A stretch of DNA of 64,000 nucleotides from Allobosea sp. 67-29 (GCF_001898115.1 NZ_MKSQ01000007.1:528579-592578), one strand, 5' to 3'. Positions 43,318-54,573 are shown, counted from the first letter of the stretch. The notes: generated from the letters alone by a model not told the origin. Program-made: numbers and translations.

Positions 43318-43574
43318 CGACCGGGCCGGCAGAGCTCGAGACGGCGATCCTCGATCTGCTCGCCGGGCAGGAGCGCGGTCGCACGATCTCGCCCATGGAT
43401 GTCGCCCGTGTGCTCGGCGGCGACCATCCCGACGGCTGGCGCCCGCTGATGCAGCCGCTGCGCCGCGCTGCGGTCAAGCTGATGAAGGAGGGCCGGCTCG
43501 TGATCACCCGCAAGGGGCGCCCGGTCGACCCTGACGATTTCCGGGGCGTCTACCGGCTGTCCCTGCCCGGCTGA
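43314..43574 (+). CDS. DUF3253 domain protein
   Basis: An 86-residue winged-helix-like protein (ETAILDLLAGQERGRTISPMD, GDHPDGWRPLMQPLRRAAVKLMKEGRLVI split across motifs, VDPDDFRGVYRL). The DUF3253 family is small and uncharacterised. It is translationally coupled to the DUF599 gene by a 4-nt overlap. Confidence 0.85.
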   Translation: MTTGPAELETAILDLLAGQERGRTISPMDVARVLGGDHPDGWRPLMQPLRRAAVKLMKEGRLVITRKGRPVDPDDFRGVYRLSLPG

Positions 43575-43595
43575 GCCGGCGCCGGCCGTGCGAGA

Positions 43596-44384
43596 TCAAG
43601 GGCCGGGAAAGAGGGCGTCCGTGTAGCCGGCAAGGCGATAGGCGACGAGGCCGATCCATTCCTTGAAGCCGTTGTCCGCGATCTCGAGCGCGCGCGGCGC
43701 GCGGCTGTAGGGCCGGATGAAGTCCGCCGGCTTGCCGGCTGACCAGTAGTCGACGGGAAAGGCCTCGATCGGGAAGCCGGCCTTGCGGAACACGCCCATC
43801 GCTCGCGGCATATGCCAGGCGGACGTCACGAGCAGCCAGCGCTCGCCGGGCTTGGGATCGACGAGGTTGCGGGTGAAGACCGCGTTCTCGCGCGTGTTGC
43901 GCGACTTGTCCTCCAGGATCAGCCGCCCCGGCGCAAGGCCGAGGCCCTCCATCAGGCGGCGGGCTCCGTCCGCCTCGGTCACTGTGACCTGCGAGATCAG
44001 GTTGGCCGCGCCCCCGGCGAACACGATCCTGGCTTCGGGATGCAGCCGCGCGAGTTCCACGGCCTTGGTCATCCGCGAGGCCGAGGCATTCAACACGACG
44101 TCGCCGCGCGCGAGCCCGATCGCGCCGCCGAGCACGACGATTCCGGCGACAGGCCCCTTGACCGCATCCTGCTGGGGGAACCGATCCTCCAGAGGCCGGA
44201 TCACGGCTCGCGGCAACGGGCTGAACGCCATCAACCCCAGCATCACGACCGCGAACAGGCCGAGCCAGCGCGCTGGCCGCGCGAAGCGCGTGAAGGCCAG
44301 CAGCGCCGCCAGCCCCGCCAGCAGAATCACGAGGTTCACCGGCGAGAAGACGAACCAGACGATCTTGGACAGGATGAAGAACAT
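43596..44384 (-). CDS. YdcF/SanA-like DUF218 membrane protein
   Basis: A 262-residue protein. Two N-terminal membrane segments (about 4-30 and 38-58) are followed by a DUF218 domain (IVVLGGAIG, ARIVFAGGAANL, DKSRNTRENAVFTR, LLVTSAWHMPRAMGVFRKAG). Members such as ElyC/SanA act in envelope and peptidoglycan homeostasis. ATG 44384 has GGAG upstream. It converges with the DUF3253 gene. Confidence 0.88.
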   Translation of the reverse strand: MFFILSKIVWFVFSPVNLVILLAGLAALLAFTRFARPARWLGLFAVVMLGLMAFSPLPRAVIRPLEDRFPQQDAVKGPVAGIVVLGGAIGLARGDVVLNASASRMTKAVELARLHPEARIVFAGGAANLISQVTVTEADGARRLMEGLGLAPGRLILEDKSRNTRENAVFTRNLVDPKPGERWLLVTSAWHMPRAMGVFRKAGFPIEAFPVDYWSAGKPADFIRPYSRAPRALEIADNGFKEWIGLVAYRLAGYTDALFPGP

Positions 44385-44499
44385 CGCCGGCTCCGGGAAA
44401 AGACGATGGTCTTCTAAACCGGAATGCCGAAGAGTTTCTGAACCGGCCCGGGCTCAATCCGCCGGATCGTCACGGCGCGGCACGGACCGCAGCCGACGC

Positions 44500-45120
44500 T
44501 CACTTGATCGGCAGCGGCAAGGCCGGCCCCGCAGCCTCGCGGCCCGCGATGGTCTCGTACCAACGCTGGAGGTGCGGTCGCGGCGCGCGCTCGACGGGCA
44601 TGTTGAGCCAGCGATGCACGCTCGGCCCCACCGCGATCTCGGCCATGCCGAAGCGCTCGCCACCGAGATAGCTGCGTCCCTTCGCCAGATGCGCTTCCAG
44701 CATGTCGAGGCGCTGCTCGGTGCGGGCGATCGACTCGGCGATCCTGGCGGGATCGGCGGTCGCCGGCTCGCGCATCAGGCCCCAGAAGGCCGGCGTCATC
44801 GCCGGCTGCAGTTCGCAGATGGCCCAATCCATCCAGCGGTCGGCCTCACTGCGCCGCGCCGGATTCTCGTCCCAGATCAGGCCGGCTCCATAGCGCGCCG
44901 CGATGTAGCGGACGATGCTGTTCGATTCCCAGATGCAGACATCGCCGTCCTCGAGCACGGGAACCTGACCGTTCGGGTTCTTGGCGAGGTAGCACGGCTC
45001 CTTGTTGCCGCCGAAGGGCCCGCCGATATCCACGCGTTCGAAGGCCTGTCCGGCTTCGCCCGCAGCCCACACCACCTTCTGGACATTGACGGAGCTCAAG
45101 CGTCCGAGAATCTTCAGCAC
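44500..45120 (-). CDS. Glutathione S-transferase family protein
   Basis: A 206-residue GST. The N-terminal thioredoxin-like domain (LKILGRLSSVNVQKVVW, NPNGQVPVLEDGDVCIWESNSI) contains the glutathione-binding VPVLEDG and ES; the C-terminal helical domain follows. GTG 45120 is the start: GGGAGG stands about 9 nt upstream and the protein begins in register with family members. It is 194 bp downstream of pccA. Confidence 0.9.
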   Translation of the reverse strand: MLKILGRLSSVNVQKVVWAAGEAGQAFERVDIGGPFGGNKEPCYLAKNPNGQVPVLEDGDVCIWESNSIVRYIAARYGAGLIWDENPARRSEADRWMDWAICELQPAMTPAFWGLMREPATADPARIAESIARTEQRLDMLEAHLAKGRSYLGGERFGMAEIAVGPSVHRWLNMPVERAPRPHLQRWYETIAGREAAGPALPLPIK

Positions 45121-45314
45121 GACGAAACACCTCCCTGCGGCCGATGATGACAGGCACAGGGGCCGGGTCGCTCCTGCGACGGCTCGGCGCCCCACCTGCT
45201 GCCGGGCAGGCCGTCCCGGCAGACCGAGGGTTTAGCGGCTGAAACGATTGAAGCAACGCTCGGGGCACCCGTTCACCGCTTCGTGACGGGTGGCCGCGCC
45301 CGGCCGCACCTGCC

Positions 45315-47315
<2,001 letters not shown>

Positions 47316-47531
47316 GCGCGGCCACTCCCGGCTTCAGGTCCAACTGCAATAGCCGGGGTGTATGGGACGCCGCAACCGGCGTCCACCGATGCGAAAGTCG
47401 GCCACGGCATCGGGACGGACGGCACAGCCTTCGATCCGACCCGGTGCTTCAGCGATAGGCCGGCCAGAGCCCTTGTCCAGCACGCGGTCGACGCGATCCA
47501 TCGGCACATGGATGTGCGGGAATGCGCAGCC

Positions 47532-47966
47532 TCAGCTCGCCAGCAGGACGCGATGAGCTGCCCGGGCGCTCTTCGCAGCCCCCTTGGCGAAGGCGAAGGA
47601 GAGCAGCAGTTCGTCGCAATGCTCGGCCTCGCGAACGATCTCGAAGGCGATGCGCTGAGCCGTCGGGCTGGGCCCCTCGCCGGCCGAGAGCGTCGTCACC
47701 AGCCAGTGCGCTTTGTCGCGGTCGATGACGCCGGTCGGGCGGTTCGCCCAGACGGCGAAGTCGACGACCAGAGCGACCAGGCAATCCGCGAAGGCCTCGC
47801 AGCTTTTCGGAACCGCGCGGTCGAGCGCGATGAGGACATCGACGATATCGCGGGTGATGACGATATCGTTCAAGATCTCGCGCTGAAGAACCTTGACGTC
47901 GGCTTCGTCGATCGCGTGATGATCCATCACGCGATCGACGAATTCATGAAGCTCATGTCCAATCAT
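47532..47966 (-). CDS. Conserved-looking protein of unknown function
   Basis: A 144-residue soluble, helical and acidic protein (IGHELHEFVDRVMDHHAIDE, LQREILNDIVITRDIVDVLI, AHWLVTTLSAGEGPSPTAQR). The paired acidic loops HAIDEADVKVL and GVIDRDKAHWL give a faint two-repeat look reminiscent of TerB-like folds, but I do not recognise the family. ATG 47966 has AGGGG upstream. It has good third-position GC bias and ends 216 bp before the pccA start on the same strand. Confidence 0.7.
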   Translation of the reverse strand: MIGHELHEFVDRVMDHHAIDEADVKVLQREILNDIVITRDIVDVLIALDRAVPKSCEAFADCLVALVVDFAVWANRPTGVIDRDKAHWLVTTLSAGEGPSPTAQRIAFEIVREAEHCDELLLSFAFAKGAAKSARAAHRVLLAS

Positions 47967-48190
47967 CTCTGAACCCCTGTCCGGCGTTGTTTTATGCCGG
48001 TATGTCCCTGTTGTGGGACCACCATGAACCCGGGGTCGGCATCAGGTAGTTAACGCGAAAATCTGAACGGTTATTCAGGTTAAACGAGGCTGAGTCGTTT
48101 TGGTTGCGAGGATGTTACTCGACTTCGCCCGGCACGCGGCCCAGGCCCGCGATCTTGGCCGGGCGCCCGATCCGCTTCGCCTGGCGCGCT

Positions 48191-48868
48191 TCACGCCGCG
48201 GCCGGCTCTGCCAGCCCGAGCGTCCCCGGCAGCTCGGTGATCGAGGTCAGCCGGTGCCGCGCGCCCAGCGCGACCAGGTTCTCGACCGGCTGGAAGCCCC
48301 AGGAGACTGCGACCGGAATGGCGCCCGCCGCGACCGCCATCTCGATATCGAAGGAGCTGTCGCCAACCATGGCCGTCCGCCCGGGCGTTGCCCCCGTTTC
48401 GGCCATCGCGTTCAGGATCATGCCCGGGTGCGGCTTCGACGGCGCATCGTCGGCAGACTGGACCGTGTCGAACAACCCCTGCCAGCCATGGCGCTCGACG
48501 ATGAAATCGGCCCCCTTGCGCGACTTGCCGGTCGCGATGCCGAGCTTCAGCCCCGGCACGCCCTTCAGTCGCATCAGTGTCTCCGCAACGCCGGGAAACA
48601 GCGGCTCGTCGAGCGACGGATCCAGATGGGCCTGCAACCGCATCGCGCCGAAGACCTCGCGATAGGTCTGCGTCAGCACGTCGTCGGGCTGATCGAGCCC
48701 GGCGAGCTGCGCCAGCGCGATGTCAAGCGTCAGCCCGACGATACCGAGCCCGGCGTTGCGGCCCGGATGGACACGGCCGCAACGCCGGAAGGCCTCATAC
48801 TGCGCACCGAGGATGATCGCCTCGGAATTGATCAGGGTGCCGTCGAGATCGAAGATGATGAGATCCAT
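48191..48868 (-). CDS. HAD-superfamily hydrolase (phosphoglycolate phosphatase-like)
   Basis: A 225-residue HAD-IA phosphatase: DLDGT (7-11) supplies the nucleophile and acid/base Asp, IATGKSRKG is motif II, K in DDAPSKPHPGM is motif III and MVGDSSFDIEMA motif IV. The cap is of the Gph type. In related genomes a HAD gene commonly follows the RluA-type synthase, as here. Substrate unproven. Confidence 0.9.
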   Translation of the reverse strand: MDLIIFDLDGTLINSEAIILGAQYEAFRRCGRVHPGRNAGLGIVGLTLDIALAQLAGLDQPDDVLTQTYREVFGAMRLQAHLDPSLDEPLFPGVAETLMRLKGVPGLKLGIATGKSRKGADFIVERHGWQGLFDTVQSADDAPSKPHPGMILNAMAETGATPGRTAMVGDSSFDIEMAVAAGAIPVAVSWGFQPVENLVALGARHRLTSITELPGTLGLAEPAAA

Positions 48869-48942
48869 GGCGGCGCTTTAGCGCGGATCGGCACGGCAGG
48901 CCATCGCCGCCGGCTCATGCCCCCGTCGCGCGGGTGCGCGGC

Positions 48943-49446
48943 TCAGCCCCTCGCCTCCCGCGCGCAGCCGTCGATCGCCTTGCGCAACTCGGCCCCGTCC
49001 AGGCCCTTGGCCCTCGCCTCCTTGCGGCAGACGGCGCGCTGGGCGAGGTCCGGCCGCTTGGCGTTGAAGCAGGCGGTCAGTGCCGCGAGGCGCTCGGCGC
49101 CCTGCAGCTTGCGACCATCTGCCTCCTCCTTGCAGGAGGCGCGCGCGGCGGCCGCCGTCGGCTTGCCGTCGCGCGTCACGCCGTCATGGGCATAGAGCTG
49201 GACGCCGGGAAACTTCGCTTGCATGCATAGCCGCATCGCGGCGCGCAGATCCTCCCCCGACAGGGCGACATTCTCCGACAGACAATCCTGCCTCGCCTTG
49301 GCGCGCTCGGCCCGCGGAACCGGCTCGTCGGTGGCGGCACCGGCCGAAGCAACCGGTGTTCTTGCGGGCGCCGGCGCAGCCGTCTGGGCCGCGGCGCCGG
49401 CGGAAATTCCACAAGCGATCAGTGAAGCCAGTGCGATCCTGTGCAT
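48943..49446 (-). CDS. PsiF-like exported cysteine-repeat protein
   Basis: A 167-residue periplasmic protein with a signal peptide (about 1-21, ending GAAAQT). It holds three Cys-bounded repeats: CLSENVALSGEDLRAAMRLC, CKEEADGRKLQGAERLAALTAC and CRKEARAKGLDGAELRKAIDGC (the middle one shown in part elsewhere). The last matches the PsiF repeat (C-x2-EA-x-K-L-G-x2-R-x-FM-x2-C). Each pair may form a disulfide. PsiF function is unknown. ATG 49446 has GGAGGGG at good spacing. Confidence 0.8.
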   Translation of the reverse strand: MHRIALASLIACGISAGAAAQTAAPAPARTPVASAGAATDEPVPRAERAKARQDCLSENVALSGEDLRAAMRLCMQAKFPGVQLYAHDGVTRDGKPTAAAARASCKEEADGRKLQGAERLAALTACFNAKRPDLAQRAVCRKEARAKGLDGAELRKAIDGCAREARG

Positions 49447-49550
49447 GAGAACCCCTCCCCGTGAGAACAAAATTGGAACATAGATTTCTTTGTTCCGCAA
49501 CCGTTCTCTTTGTCGCTTTCGCTAGGGAAGGCCTCGCAGGGCCGGAGCGG

Positions 49551-50816
49551 CTATTCGTCGGGCGCCTCGACGATCGGATCGTAAGGTGCGTCGTCGAAGC
49601 CGAGCAGGTTCCAGCTCTGGCGCATATGGGGAGGCAGCGGCGCGCTGACGTCGATCGTTCCCTTGCCGCGCGGATGGGGCAGCACGATCCGCCGCGCCAG
49701 CAGGTGCAGCCTGTTCTGGATGCCGCCGGGCAGCTCCCAGTTCAGGATGTTGAAATACTTGGGATCACCGACGATCGGGTGGCCGATATGGGTGGTATGG
49801 GCGCGCAATTGGTGCGTGCGCCCCGTCACCGGCTTGAGCGAGAGCCAGGCCAGCTTCTGCGCCGCCGTTTCCACGACCGCGTAATAGGTCACGGCGTGCA
49901 TCGCGCCGTCCTCGCCGTGCTGGGCGACCGCCATGCGCTGGTCGCCGTCATAGGCTTCCTCGCGGGCGAGATAGGTCGAGATGCGCCCCTGCTTCACGCG
50001 CGGCACACCCGCGACGAGAGCCCAGTAGACCTTGCGGGCCGCACGCGAGCGGAAGGTCTTGGCCAGCGTCGCGGCAACGAAGCGCGACTTGGCGATGACG
50101 AGGCAACCGGCGGTGTCCTTGTCGAGCCTGTGCACGAGGCGCGGCTTCTGGCCATCCTTGTCGGTCAGGGCGGCGAGCATGCCGTCGACATGCCGGGTCG
50201 TGCCCGAGCCGCCCTGCACGGCGAGCCCTGCCGGCTTGTTGAGGACCATGACGTCGTCGTCCTCGTAGAGCGTGATCGAGTGCAGGAAGCCGATCGTGTC
50301 GGCATCGGCCTTGGCCGAGCGCGGCCGCTCGGCCTGCTGCTCGAGCTTCAGCGGCGGTATGCGCACGGTCTGGCCCGCCGCGAGCCGGTCCTTGCTGTCG
50401 GCGCGCTTGCCGTCGACGCGCAGCTCGCCCTTCCGGACGATGCGCTGGATATGGCTGAAGGAGAGCTGGGGAAAGCGCGCTTCGAGGAAACGGTCGATCC
50501 GCATCTCGTTCTCGTCCTGCGTCACAACGAGCTGCTGCACGCCGGTCGACAGCACCTGCGCCGTCTCGGCCTTGACCTCGGCCCGCGTCCGCCTCGGCGC
50601 CTCAGCCGCTTGCCCCTGCCGCGCAGGGCCGGCCGGGCGCTGCTCAGCCCCCGCCTTCGGCCGTGCCGCAAGGCGCCGCCGCTCGTCATGGCTCGGCCGC
50701 TTGCCGCGGCCCCCATCGGCTGCGCGCGGCCGTCCGCCCCGGCCGGGAGCGCCCGCGGCGCGGCCGCCGGCGCCCTTGTCCGCGCCCTTGCCCGGGCCCT
50801 TGCCGCCGGCCTTCAT
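49551..50816 (-). CDS. RluA-family 23S rRNA pseudouridine synthase
   Basis: A 421-residue enzyme. An unusual Gly/Lys/Arg-rich basic extension covers about 1-90, then an S4 RNA-binding domain (about 104-165, MRIDRFLEARFPQLSFSHIQ) and the RluA catalytic domain with D232 in HRLDKDTAG. RluC-type specificity (23S rRNA) is likely but not certain. ATG 50816 is the best start by composition; its Shine-Dalgarno is weak. The frame stays open upstream without protein-like content. Confidence 0.9.
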   Translation of the reverse strand: MKAGGKGPGKGADKGAGGRAAGAPGRGGRPRAADGGRGKRPSHDERRRLAARPKAGAEQRPAGPARQGQAAEAPRRTRAEVKAETAQVLSTGVQQLVVTQDENEMRIDRFLEARFPQLSFSHIQRIVRKGELRVDGKRADSKDRLAAGQTVRIPPLKLEQQAERPRSAKADADTIGFLHSITLYEDDDVMVLNKPAGLAVQGGSGTTRHVDGMLAALTDKDGQKPRLVHRLDKDTAGCLVIAKSRFVAATLAKTFRSRAARKVYWALVAGVPRVKQGRISTYLAREEAYDGDQRMAVAQHGEDGAMHAVTYYAVVETAAQKLAWLSLKPVTGRTHQLRAHTTHIGHPIVGDPKYFNILNWELPGGIQNRLHLLARRIVLPHPRGKGTIDVSAPLPPHMRQSWNLLGFDDAPYDPIVEAPDE

Positions 50817-50984
50817 GCCGCACCCGTCGGAAGCGCATCGACGCGGCCCGGAGCAGCGTCGCGGCGGAGTTGTGAGGTCGAGATCATCGTCGTGGAATAA
50901 TGTGCAAGCCGACGGCGCACAAACAAAATCCGCCGCAATCGATCGCTCTCTTGCCCGGTACACGAAAGGACAAGGCAGGCGGCG

Positions 50985-51353
50985 ATGAGACGGGTGGACA
51001 TGACGACGGCGCTGGCGTGGCAGGCCATCTTCGGAGCGCTCTGCCTCGGGGCCGGCTGGCTGGCCGCGAGCGCTCCCGCCATCGCGCAGCAGCCGGCGCC
51101 CCCCGACTGGCCGACCGAGAAATGCAACCGCTACAAGGCAGCTTACGAGCTGATCCTGAAGCGCCAGGGCAAGGCCGGCCTCGGCCCGGAATTCCTCGCC
51201 AGCCACGATGCCTTTCTGGCTTCCAATTGCCAGGCTCGCGCCGAAGTGTGCGCGCGCAGCCCCGAGGAGATCGATCTCGCCAACAAGCTGACGCTGATGG
51301 CGATGAATCGCGGCATGTCAGGCACCTTCCTGCCGTTCTATTGCCGCAGCTGA
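50985..51353 (+). CDS. Small exported protein of unknown function
   Basis: A 122-residue protein with a signal peptide (LAWQAIFGALCLGAGWLAASAPAIAQ) and four mature cysteines in C-N-R-Y, SNCQARAEVCAR and FYCRS, likely two disulfides. I do not recognise the family. ATG 50985 or ATG 51000 could be the start. It is the lone plus-strand gene in the minus-strand degP-rarA-RluA-HAD run. Confidence 0.65.
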   Translation: MRRVDMTTALAWQAIFGALCLGAGWLAASAPAIAQQPAPPDWPTEKCNRYKAAYELILKRQGKAGLGPEFLASHDAFLASNCQARAEVCARSPEEIDLANKLTLMAMNRGMSGTFLPFYCRS

Positions 51354-51367
51354 CGGGCTGGGCGCCC

Positions 51368-51547
51368 TCATCCCTTGCGGCGCGCCCGCAGGCGCGGGTG
51401 CACATAGAGCTCGAAGGCGATCGTCAGAACGATGAACACCAGCGCGATCGCGAAGGCGATCACCCAGTAGGACACGTCCTCCTGCGAGACGAACCAGCCG
51501 GCGATCACGGAGGGGACGAAGAGCAGCAGGCGCGCGATCAGAACCAT
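51368..51547 (-). CDS. 59-residue two-helix membrane protein
   Basis: A short gene starting at ATG 51547 and ending at TGA 51368. It encodes two hydrophobic segments (VLIARLLLFVPSVIAGWFV and VSYWVIAFAIALVFIVLTIAF) joined by SQEDV, and a basic tail (HPRLRARRKG). Composition and codon bias are gene-like. It lies 100 bp downstream of rarA on the same strand. Function unknown. Confidence 0.7.
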   Translation of the reverse strand: MVLIARLLLFVPSVIAGWFVSQEDVSYWVIAFAIALVFIVLTIAFELYVHPRLRARRKG

Positions 51548-51647
51548 CGTCGGAACTCATGAGACATGTCCGCGGGGCGGCCGGTGAGCCTTCATCTGGG
51601 GCCAGCCGCCCGCAAAAGACAAGCCGCATCCGCGAATGGTCCTGCGG

Positions 51648-52955
51648 CTAGCGCCCGCGCTCCTGCCGGAGCTTCTCCCAATACTCCAGCCGCTTGCGTA
51701 GCTCGCGCTCGAAGCCGCGCTCCGGCGGGTCGTAGAAGTGCTGGCGGCCGAGCGCGTCCGGCCAGTAGTTCTGGCCGGAGAACGCATCCGGCTGATCGTG
51801 GTCATAGGCGTAGTCGGCGCCGTAGCCCTCCTCGCGCATCAGCTTGGTCGGGGCGTTGAGGATGGTCTTGGGCGGCGTCAGCGAGCCGCGCTCCTTCGCC
51901 ACCCGCATGGCGGCCTTGTAGGCGTTGTAGGCGGCGTTCGATTTCGGCGCCGTCGCCAGGTAGATCACGCAATTGGCCAGAGCGAGTTCGCCTTCCGGCG
52001 TGCCCAGCTGCTCATAGGTCTGCGCCGCCGCGCGGGCATGGACGAGCGCCTGCGGATCGGCGAGCCCGATGTCTTCCACCGCCATCCTGACCAGCCGCCG
52101 CGCCAGGAAACGCGGGTCCTCGCCGGCGTCGAGCATGCGCGCGAAATAATAGAGTGCCGCATCGGGATCGGAACCGCGGATCGTCTTGTGCAGGGCGGAG
52201 ATCAGATTGTAGTGGCCGTCCTGCGCCTTGTCGTAGATCGGCGCGCGGCGCTGGATCACCTCCGACAGCCCGTGCTCGTCGAGAATTTCGCCGGGCTTGG
52301 CCGCCCGCCAGATTTCCTCGGCCAGCGTCAGCACGGCGCGCCCGTCGCCATCGGCGAAGCGGGCGAGCGCGAGCCGCGCCTCCGGCGTCAGCGGCAGTTC
52401 CCGACCTTCCAGCACCTCGGCCCGGCCGAGCAGGAAGAGCAGCGAGCCCTCGTCTAGCGCCTTGAAGGTCAGGACGCGTGCCCGCGACAGCAGGGCCGCA
52501 TTCAGCGCGAAGGACGGGTTCTCGGTGGTGGCGCCGATCAGCGTGATCGTGCCGTCCTCCATCACGGGCAGAAAGGCGTCGAGCTGGGCCCGGTTGAAGC
52601 GATGGATCTCGTCGACGAAGAGCAGCGTGCCCTTGCCGCCGAGTCTGCGCCCGCGCGCCGCCTCGAAGACCCGTTTCAGGTCGGCCACACCCGAGAAGAT
52701 CGCGCTGATCTGCTCGAAGCCGAGGTCGACGAGCCCGGCGAGCAGCCGCGCCACCGTCGTCTTGCCCGTGCCGGGCGGGCCCCAGAAGATCAGGCTGCCG
52801 AGCGTGCCGGAGGCTACCAGCCGCGTCAGCGCGCCGTCCGGCCCGGTCAGGTGCTCCTGCCCCGCCACCTCGGCAAGCGTCGTCGGCCGCAGCCTGTCGG
52901 CGAGCGGGCGAGGCCCCGCCTTGTCGAGGCCGGAGGCGGAGAAGAGGTCGCTCAC
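51648..52955 (-). CDS. rarA: Replication-associated recombination protein A
   Basis: A 435-residue AAA+ ATPase related to clamp loaders (RarA/MgsA/WRNIP1) that acts at stalled forks. Walker A GPPGTGKTT (59-67), Walker B LLFVDEIHRF (111-120), sensor GATTENPSF and the C-terminal tetramerisation region (RMAVEDIGLADPQAL, DYAYDHDQPDAFSGQNYWPD) are present. The start is GTG 52955, which overlaps the degP stop as GTGA, so the two are cotranslated. Confidence 0.95.
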   Translation of the reverse strand: MSDLFSASGLDKAGPRPLADRLRPTTLAEVAGQEHLTGPDGALTRLVASGTLGSLIFWGPPGTGKTTVARLLAGLVDLGFEQISAIFSGVADLKRVFEAARGRRLGGKGTLLFVDEIHRFNRAQLDAFLPVMEDGTITLIGATTENPSFALNAALLSRARVLTFKALDEGSLLFLLGRAEVLEGRELPLTPEARLALARFADGDGRAVLTLAEEIWRAAKPGEILDEHGLSEVIQRRAPIYDKAQDGHYNLISALHKTIRGSDPDAALYYFARMLDAGEDPRFLARRLVRMAVEDIGLADPQALVHARAAAQTYEQLGTPEGELALANCVIYLATAPKSNAAYNAYKAAMRVAKERGSLTPPKTILNAPTKLMREEGYGADYAYDHDQPDAFSGQNYWPDALGRQHFYDPPERGFERELRKRLEYWEKLRQERGR

Positions 52956-54388
52956 CCCGGGAAGACCGAGGTGATCGTCTGGCCCTTGCGCGAGATCGTC
53001 ACCTCCCAGGCGCGGCGCCGCTCCCGCAGGATCGCCTCGACGTCGCGCGATGTCGCCATCCGCTCGCCGTTGAGTGCCATGATGATGTCACCCTTCTGAA
53101 AGCCGATATTGGCCGCGCTGCTGCCCTCCTCGACATCGCTGACGACCACGCCCTCATTGGCCGTCTCCATCGAGAGTTCCTCGGCCAGGGCCGGCGAGAG
53201 GTTGGCCACGGTCAGCCCTGCCAGCGGCGAACGGCTCGTCAGCTTCACGGGGTCGCGCGGGCGGCTTTCGGGTGCCGCGATCAGCTTGACCGGGACCGAG
53301 ATGCGGTTGCCGTTGCGCAGCACGGTCAGCATGGTGGTGCCGCCGATCGGCCGCGTCGCGAAGCGATAGCCGAAAGCCTCCGGATCGTCGACGGCGACAC
53401 CGTCGACGGCGAGGATCACATCGGAACGGCGCAGGCCCGCCATATCGGCAGGCCCCTTCTCGACCACGCTGGCGACGACCGAGCCCGCCGGCCGGTCGAG
53501 GCCGAGCCCATCGGCGACATCGGCCGTCAGCGCCTGAAGCCGCGCGCCGAACCACGGGCGCTTCACGGTCGTGGCGCCCGCCTTGGCGCTGTCGACGACC
53601 AGGCGGACCATGGCGGAGGGGATCGCGAAGCCGATTCCGACGCTGCCGCCCGAGCGCGAATAGATCGCCGTGTTGATGCCGACGACGCGGCCCTTCATGT
53701 CGATCAGCGCGCCGCCGGAATTGCCGGGGTTGATGGCCGCATCCGTCTGGATGAAGGACTGTGCGTCGCCGACGCCGATCTGCGTGCGCGCCAGCGCCGA
53801 GACGATGCCCTGCGTCACCGTCTGGCCGACGCCGAAGGGATTGCCCATGGCAAGCACGATGTCGCCGACCTGCAACTCGTCCGTATCGGCCAGTTCGATC
53901 GCGGTGAGGTTCTTCACGTCGGCGACCTTGAGCACGGCGAGGTCGGTACGCGGGTCGCGCAGCAGGATCTTGGCCTCGACCTCGCGCTTGTCGGCGAAGG
54001 CAACCTTCACCTCGCTCATATTCTCGATCACGTGGTTGTTCGTCACCACGAGACCGGCCTGCGCATCGACGACGACGCCTGAGCCGAGCGACCGCTGCAC
54101 GCGCTCACGCGGGACGCCGAAGCCGCCGTCACCGAAGAACCGGCGGAAGAACGGATCGTCCATGAACGGGTTCTGCGGCCGCTTTTCGACGCGCGCCCCG
54201 TAGACATTGACCACCGACGGCGCTGTCCGCTTCACCAGCGGCGCAAAGGACAGCGTGATCTGCTCGCGCGTCTCCGGCACCTGGCGCGCCTGGCCGAAGG
54301 CCGGCCAGGGCGCGAGGGCGGCGCCGAGCGCGCATGCGAACGCGGCGGCGGCCAGCCTGTTGCGATATCCTGCAAAGCCTTCGGTCAT
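52952..54388 (-). CDS. degP: DegP/DegQ-type periplasmic serine protease
   Basis: A 478-residue HtrA protease/chaperone. Signal peptide about 1-32; catalytic triad H119 (VTNNHVIE), D149 (RTDLAVLK) and S224 (NPGNSGGAL); two PDZ domains (about 295-385 and 405-478). ATG 54388 has GAGGACAGC immediately upstream; the longer open frame is not coding. The coupling to rarA is common in alphaproteobacteria. Confidence 0.94.
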   Translation of the reverse strand: MTEGFAGYRNRLAAAAFACALGAALAPWPAFGQARQVPETREQITLSFAPLVKRTAPSVVNVYGARVEKRPQNPFMDDPFFRRFFGDGGFGVPRERVQRSLGSGVVVDAQAGLVVTNNHVIENMSEVKVAFADKREVEAKILLRDPRTDLAVLKVADVKNLTAIELADTDELQVGDIVLAMGNPFGVGQTVTQGIVSALARTQIGVGDAQSFIQTDAAINPGNSGGALIDMKGRVVGINTAIYSRSGGSVGIGFAIPSAMVRLVVDSAKAGATTVKRPWFGARLQALTADVADGLGLDRPAGSVVASVVEKGPADMAGLRRSDVILAVDGVAVDDPEAFGYRFATRPIGGTTMLTVLRNGNRISVPVKLIAAPESRPRDPVKLTSRSPLAGLTVANLSPALAEELSMETANEGVVVSDVEEGSSAANIGFQKGDIIMALNGERMATSRDVEAILRERRRAWEVTISRKGQTITSVFPG

Positions 54389-54573
54389 GCTGTCCTCGTC
54401 TCGAAACAAGAGCCTGTCGCTGAAGCTCGCAACCGAGCGGTCGATCGGCATTCCGCACTCTGCCGGGCTCGATCGGCGCCGGCTTCTCATCGACATGTCG
54501 TGCAAGCGCGCCTCCTCGGCAAGAGCCGAAGCGGCAATCCGCCCACGCCGATGCCTCGCAGCTGCGGACAACC

